From the NCBI RefSeq assembly GCF_028864635.1, contig NZ_CP104850.1, forward strand, positions 124,001 through 188,000: a stretch of 64,000 bases of DNA, read 5' to 3'. This document shows positions 61,747 through 64,000 of this stretch, one piece after another (within the stretch, counting starts at the first letter, position 1; each line of letters opens with the position of its first letter). The position numbers and the translations under genes are program-made. The notes below the pieces were generated by a model, which did no database searches, was not told where the DNA came from, and was given only the letters and a program-made list of their open reading frames with translations. This DNA comes from Cloacibacterium sp. TD35. GTDB lineage: Bacteria; Bacteroidota; Bacteroidia; Flavobacteriales; Weeksellaceae.

Positions 61747-61985
61747 AGTAAACCTTTTTTCTTCTTTTGTCTTAATACATAAAGATAAAGGCTTTCTACT
61801 TTTTTCCTTGCCCAATCTGTTTTTCGTAAGAATTTAAGCGAAGAGTTAATGCTCGGATTTTCGTTAAAACAACGGATATTAATTTGCTTCCCCAGTTCAT
61901 CGAAACCATTATAATAGTCTACCAATTCTTCCAGAATGGCGTCTAATCTTTTTCCATGTAAAGGATCTTTAGATGTCTGTTCCAT
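61743..61985 (-). CDS. VF530-family DNA-binding protein (DUF2132)
   Basis: 80 residues. The family signature is complete: DPLHGKRLDAILEELVDYYN, INIRCFNENPSINSSLKFLR and KTDWARKKVESLYLYVLRQK. VF530 proteins form a small helical fold, reported to bind DNA. It has a lysine-rich end. Overlaps the YchJ gene tail-to-tail by 4 nt. Confidence 0.9.
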   Translation of the reverse strand: MEQTSKDPLHGKRLDAILEELVDYYNGFDELGKQINIRCFNENPSINSSLKFLRKTDWARKKVESLYLYVLRQKKKKGLL

Positions 61986-61995
61986 GTTATAAAAT

Positions 61996-62020
61996 AAAAT
62001 CCCGAAAATTTCGGGATTTT
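61996..62020 (-). terminator. Intrinsic terminator after the SlyD-like gene
   Basis: AAAATCCCGA (61996-62005) pairs with TCGGGATTTT (62011-62020) around AAAAT; T-rich on both sides. It separates the SlyD-like gene from the VF530 gene. Confidence 0.75.
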
Positions 62021-62069
62021 TTATTTTAAAAATTTATTTTAAAGTATAATTTCAAAAATAGATTAGAAA

Positions 62070-62570
62070 TTAGTGACCAGAGTTACCATCAATTCCGTGC
62101 GCATGTCCATGTGCTAGTTCTTCTTCAGTAGCCTCTCTATGATCTACGATTTCTACATCGAAGTATAAAGTTTTTCCAGCCATTGGGTGATTAAGATCTG
62201 CTACTACAGCTTCTGAAGTAACTTCTACCACCACTGCTTGAAAATTATTTCCTTGGTTATCTGAAAGTGGAAGAATTGCACCTACTGGTGGCATTCCTGA
62301 CTCATTGAACATATCCAAAGGCAATTGTGCTACTGCTTGAGGATTTCTTTCGCCGTAACCTTCTGCTGGCAAAATAGTGAAAGAAGCTTTATCGCCAGAA
62401 GTTAATCCTTTGATGCTTTCTTCAAATTTTGGAATCATCATTCCCACTCCATATAAAAATGTAAGCGGATTTCCCGCATCTGATTTTTCTACAAGAACTT
62501 TTTCGTTATTTTCTCCATCTGTGTGAAGAATGTAGTTTAATGCAACTACGTGTTTGTTGTCTATTGTCAT
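62070..62570 (-). CDS. FKBP-type peptidyl-prolyl isomerase, SlyD-like
   Basis: 166 residues from the ATG at 62570 (MTIDNKHVVALNYILHTDGE); the frame extends 30 residues further but that part looks non-coding. The FKBP core is LTFLYGVGMMIPKFEESIKG, with the inserted-flap domain VEVTSEAVVADLNHPMAGKT and LYFDVEIVDHREAT. The end is His-rich (HGHAHGIDGNSGH), as in SlyD, suiting metal binding. It accelerates proline isomerisation and acts as a folding helper in the cytoplasm. Confidence 0.93.
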   Translation of the reverse strand: MTIDNKHVVALNYILHTDGENNEKVLVEKSDAGNPLTFLYGVGMMIPKFEESIKGLTSGDKASFTILPAEGYGERNPQAVAQLPLDMFNESGMPPVGAILPLSDNQGNNFQAVVVEVTSEAVVADLNHPMAGKTLYFDVEIVDHREATEEELAHGHAHGIDGNSGH

Positions 62571-62763
62571 AATATTTTTGATTTTAGAGAATCTCTCTTT
62601 TTTTATTGTATTGGTGTCAATTTTCTTGCCTTTAGAGAAAATAAAACTTTTAACTGCCAAATTGACCTATTTTACAAAAAACTCTATCTAAATTGAACCA
62701 ATAATCTTTCAAAAAAAATTAATTCTTTAGAATTCGACCAATAAAAAAGTTCTTCTATAATAT

Positions 62764-63795
62764 TTATTGTGATATTTCTTTTGATTTTATCGCTTCATTT
62801 CTAGCTTTTGCTAACATAGGGATAGAAATTAGCCCCATCACTAGCATAATTACCAATTGCATGGTATGAGATATAAAAGCATAGCTTAATCCTACTTCAC
62901 TTCCTACTTTAGCATCTTTTCCCATAGAAAGAAATAGAGCTGATATCCCAAGCTTCATCGCTAAGTGAAACGCTCCAATCCCGCCAGAAGCTGGAACCAT
63001 CATTCCTAATGTTCCTACTACAATTAAGAAAAATCCGTCTGCAAATGTAAAATCTGAAGTCTCTGGCAATGCGAAACAAACTAAATATGCCGCCAAATAA
63101 TAAGCAACCCAAATCGCGATAGATAATATAATAAATTTTCCTTTTTGCTTGAGTTTAAAAATAGTAGTTAACCCATGGAAAACTCCTTCTACAAATTCTA
63201 TCACTTTTCCAATGAGAGGAAGATGTGTAAATTTGTCTTTGAATTTAAAGAAAATAAAAGTTCCTACTACCAATACTGCAATTCCACCTATAATATAAGT
63301 GGGATTTATTTTAATCCCTGATTTTTGGTAAAAAGTAATAATAGCATCTTCTTTAAAAACTACTGTGAGAACCAAAAAACCTAACATGCAAAATAAATCG
63401 ACTACCCTTTCTAAAATGATGGTTCCGAAAGATTTATCTACCGGTACTTTTTCTACACCATATAAGGCAGTAGAACGTGCTAATTCACCACTTCTAGGAA
63501 TAGTAAGATTCATGAGATACCCGAAAGAAATCGTCCACAATGAATTAGAATTAGAAATCTGGTAACCCATAGGTTCTAAAAGTAAATTCCAACGAATAGC
63601 TCTAAACCAATAGGCTAATAACCCAAAAATCATAGCAGCAAAAACCCAAAAATAATTGGCTTTGGCTAAAGAGGTTTTAATATTTGTAAAATCTAGTCCT
63701 TTTAATGCAAACCACATAAAAATGGCAGCAAAAGCAATAGATACCAGTATCGTAGAAACTGTTTTAAGAGACGATGATTTTTTTTGATTTTCCAA
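62764..63795 (-). CDS. Flippase-like membrane protein (UPF0104/LPG synthase TM family), TTG start
   Basis: 343 residues with about eight membrane helices. Family motifs are WALKGLDFTNIKTSLAKAN-like opening (residues 26-45), YWFRAIRWNLLLEPMGYQIS, TIPRSGELARSTALYGVEKV and MMVPASGGIGAFHLAMKLG. Members resemble the flippase half of MprF/AglD; substrate unknown. The first codon is TTG at 63795; no ATG or GTG fits upstream before panD. It is 11 nt downstream of panD. Confidence 0.85.
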   Translation of the reverse strand: MENQKKSSSLKTVSTILVSIAFAAIFMWFALKGLDFTNIKTSLAKANYFWVFAAMIFGLLAYWFRAIRWNLLLEPMGYQISNSNSLWTISFGYLMNLTIPRSGELARSTALYGVEKVPVDKSFGTIILERVVDLFCMLGFLVLTVVFKEDAIITFYQKSGIKINPTYIIGGIAVLVVGTFIFFKFKDKFTHLPLIGKVIEFVEGVFHGLTTIFKLKQKGKFIILSIAIWVAYYLAAYLVCFALPETSDFTFADGFFLIVVGTLGMMVPASGGIGAFHLAMKLGISALFLSMGKDAKVGSEVGLSYAFISHTMQLVIMLVMGLISIPMLAKARNEAIKSKEISQ

Positions 63796-63806
63796 AAGAA
63801 TAGCGA

Positions 63807-64000
63807 TTAAGTAAGAAGATTGGTTTTTTCGTCTGGGAAAATAATTTTAGGCTGGAAGTTTTGTGCTTCCTCTACAGACATCTGTGCGTAAGAAATAATG
63901 ATGATTACATCTCCTTTTTGTACTTTTCTAGCGGCAGGTCCGTTGAGACAAATTTCACCAGATTTTCTTTTACCTTTTATAACATAAGTATCAAAACGTT
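63807..64000 (-). CDS. panD: Aspartate 1-decarboxylase, C-terminal part (N-terminus beyond window)
   Basis: The last 64 codons are present: [39 protein letters not shown], and the stop at 63807. The N-G-P-A-A-R motif and the G-D-x-I-I-I-I strand are typical of PanD. The pyruvoyl-forming Gly-Ser lies outside the window. It makes beta-alanine for pantothenate and coenzyme A. Confidence 0.92.
   Translation of the reverse strand, partial: RFDTYVIKGKRKSGEICLNGPAARKVQKGDVIIIISYAQMSVEEAQNFQPKIIFPDEKTNLLT

Noticed and set aside
1-64000. CRISPR arrays, tRNAs, rRNAs and toxin-antitoxin pairs.
   Set aside because: None found by reading both strands; the XRE/membrane pair lacks toxin features.

Overview
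The window is low-GC DNA (roughly one third G+C by eye) from a member of the Bacteroidota, class Flavobacteriia, and looks most like a Chryseobacterium/Cloacibacterium-type (Weeksellaceae) chromosome. Pointers are type IX secretion (T9SS) C-terminal sorting domains, the TTG/TAnnTTTG promoter style, an S16 protein with a long Ala/Glu tail, and the gene families present. No replication origin, tRNA, rRNA operon or CRISPR array was found.

Positions 1-29384 are an exopolysaccharide/capsule locus read on the minus strand. It starts with a Wza-like export lipoprotein and a Wzc-like tyrosine autokinase (28.6-29.4 and 26.2-28.6 kb). A tightly packed run of glycosyltransferases follows: eight GT2-type and four GT4-type, with three polytopic membrane proteins and a hexapeptide acetyltransferase. 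At the far end lie a PglC-like initiating sugar transferase and the beginning of a PglD/NeuD-like acetyltransferase, cut by the window edge. Between them sit recX, a small PID-CTERM-like protein, a 1590-residue secreted protein with a type C T9SS signal, and a secreted M1 peptidase. No Wzx-type flippase is visible.

Positions 29.6-50.1 kb are mostly housekeeping: an outer-membrane barrel protein, glyA, a DUF72 protein, a small XRE regulator with a membrane partner, ribonucleotide reductase (nrdA, nrdB), a plus-strand MacAB-type efflux operon, an HD hydrolase, an alpha/beta hydrolase, a PfkB sugar kinase, a DUF4241 protein, valS, a DUF1573 protein and PPK2. The RNase P RNA gene lies at 50.1-50.4 kb.

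At 50.6-51.84 kb an IS110-family element has inserted into a dispersed intergenic repeat. Its long 5' non-coding end can be folded into two stem-closed loops, and short segments in those loops match the host target site and the element's own ends. This is the layout expected of a bridge RNA, and it is the most interesting item in the window.

From 52 kb to the end are an ECF sigma factor with a membrane partner, rpoN, asnS, rimM, rpsP, a nitroreductase, a GreA/GreB-like protein, an SRPBCC protein, an M3 peptidase, YchJ- and VF530-like proteins, a SlyD-like isomerase, a flippase-like membrane protein and the C-terminal end of panD. Many gene ends carry clear intrinsic terminators.
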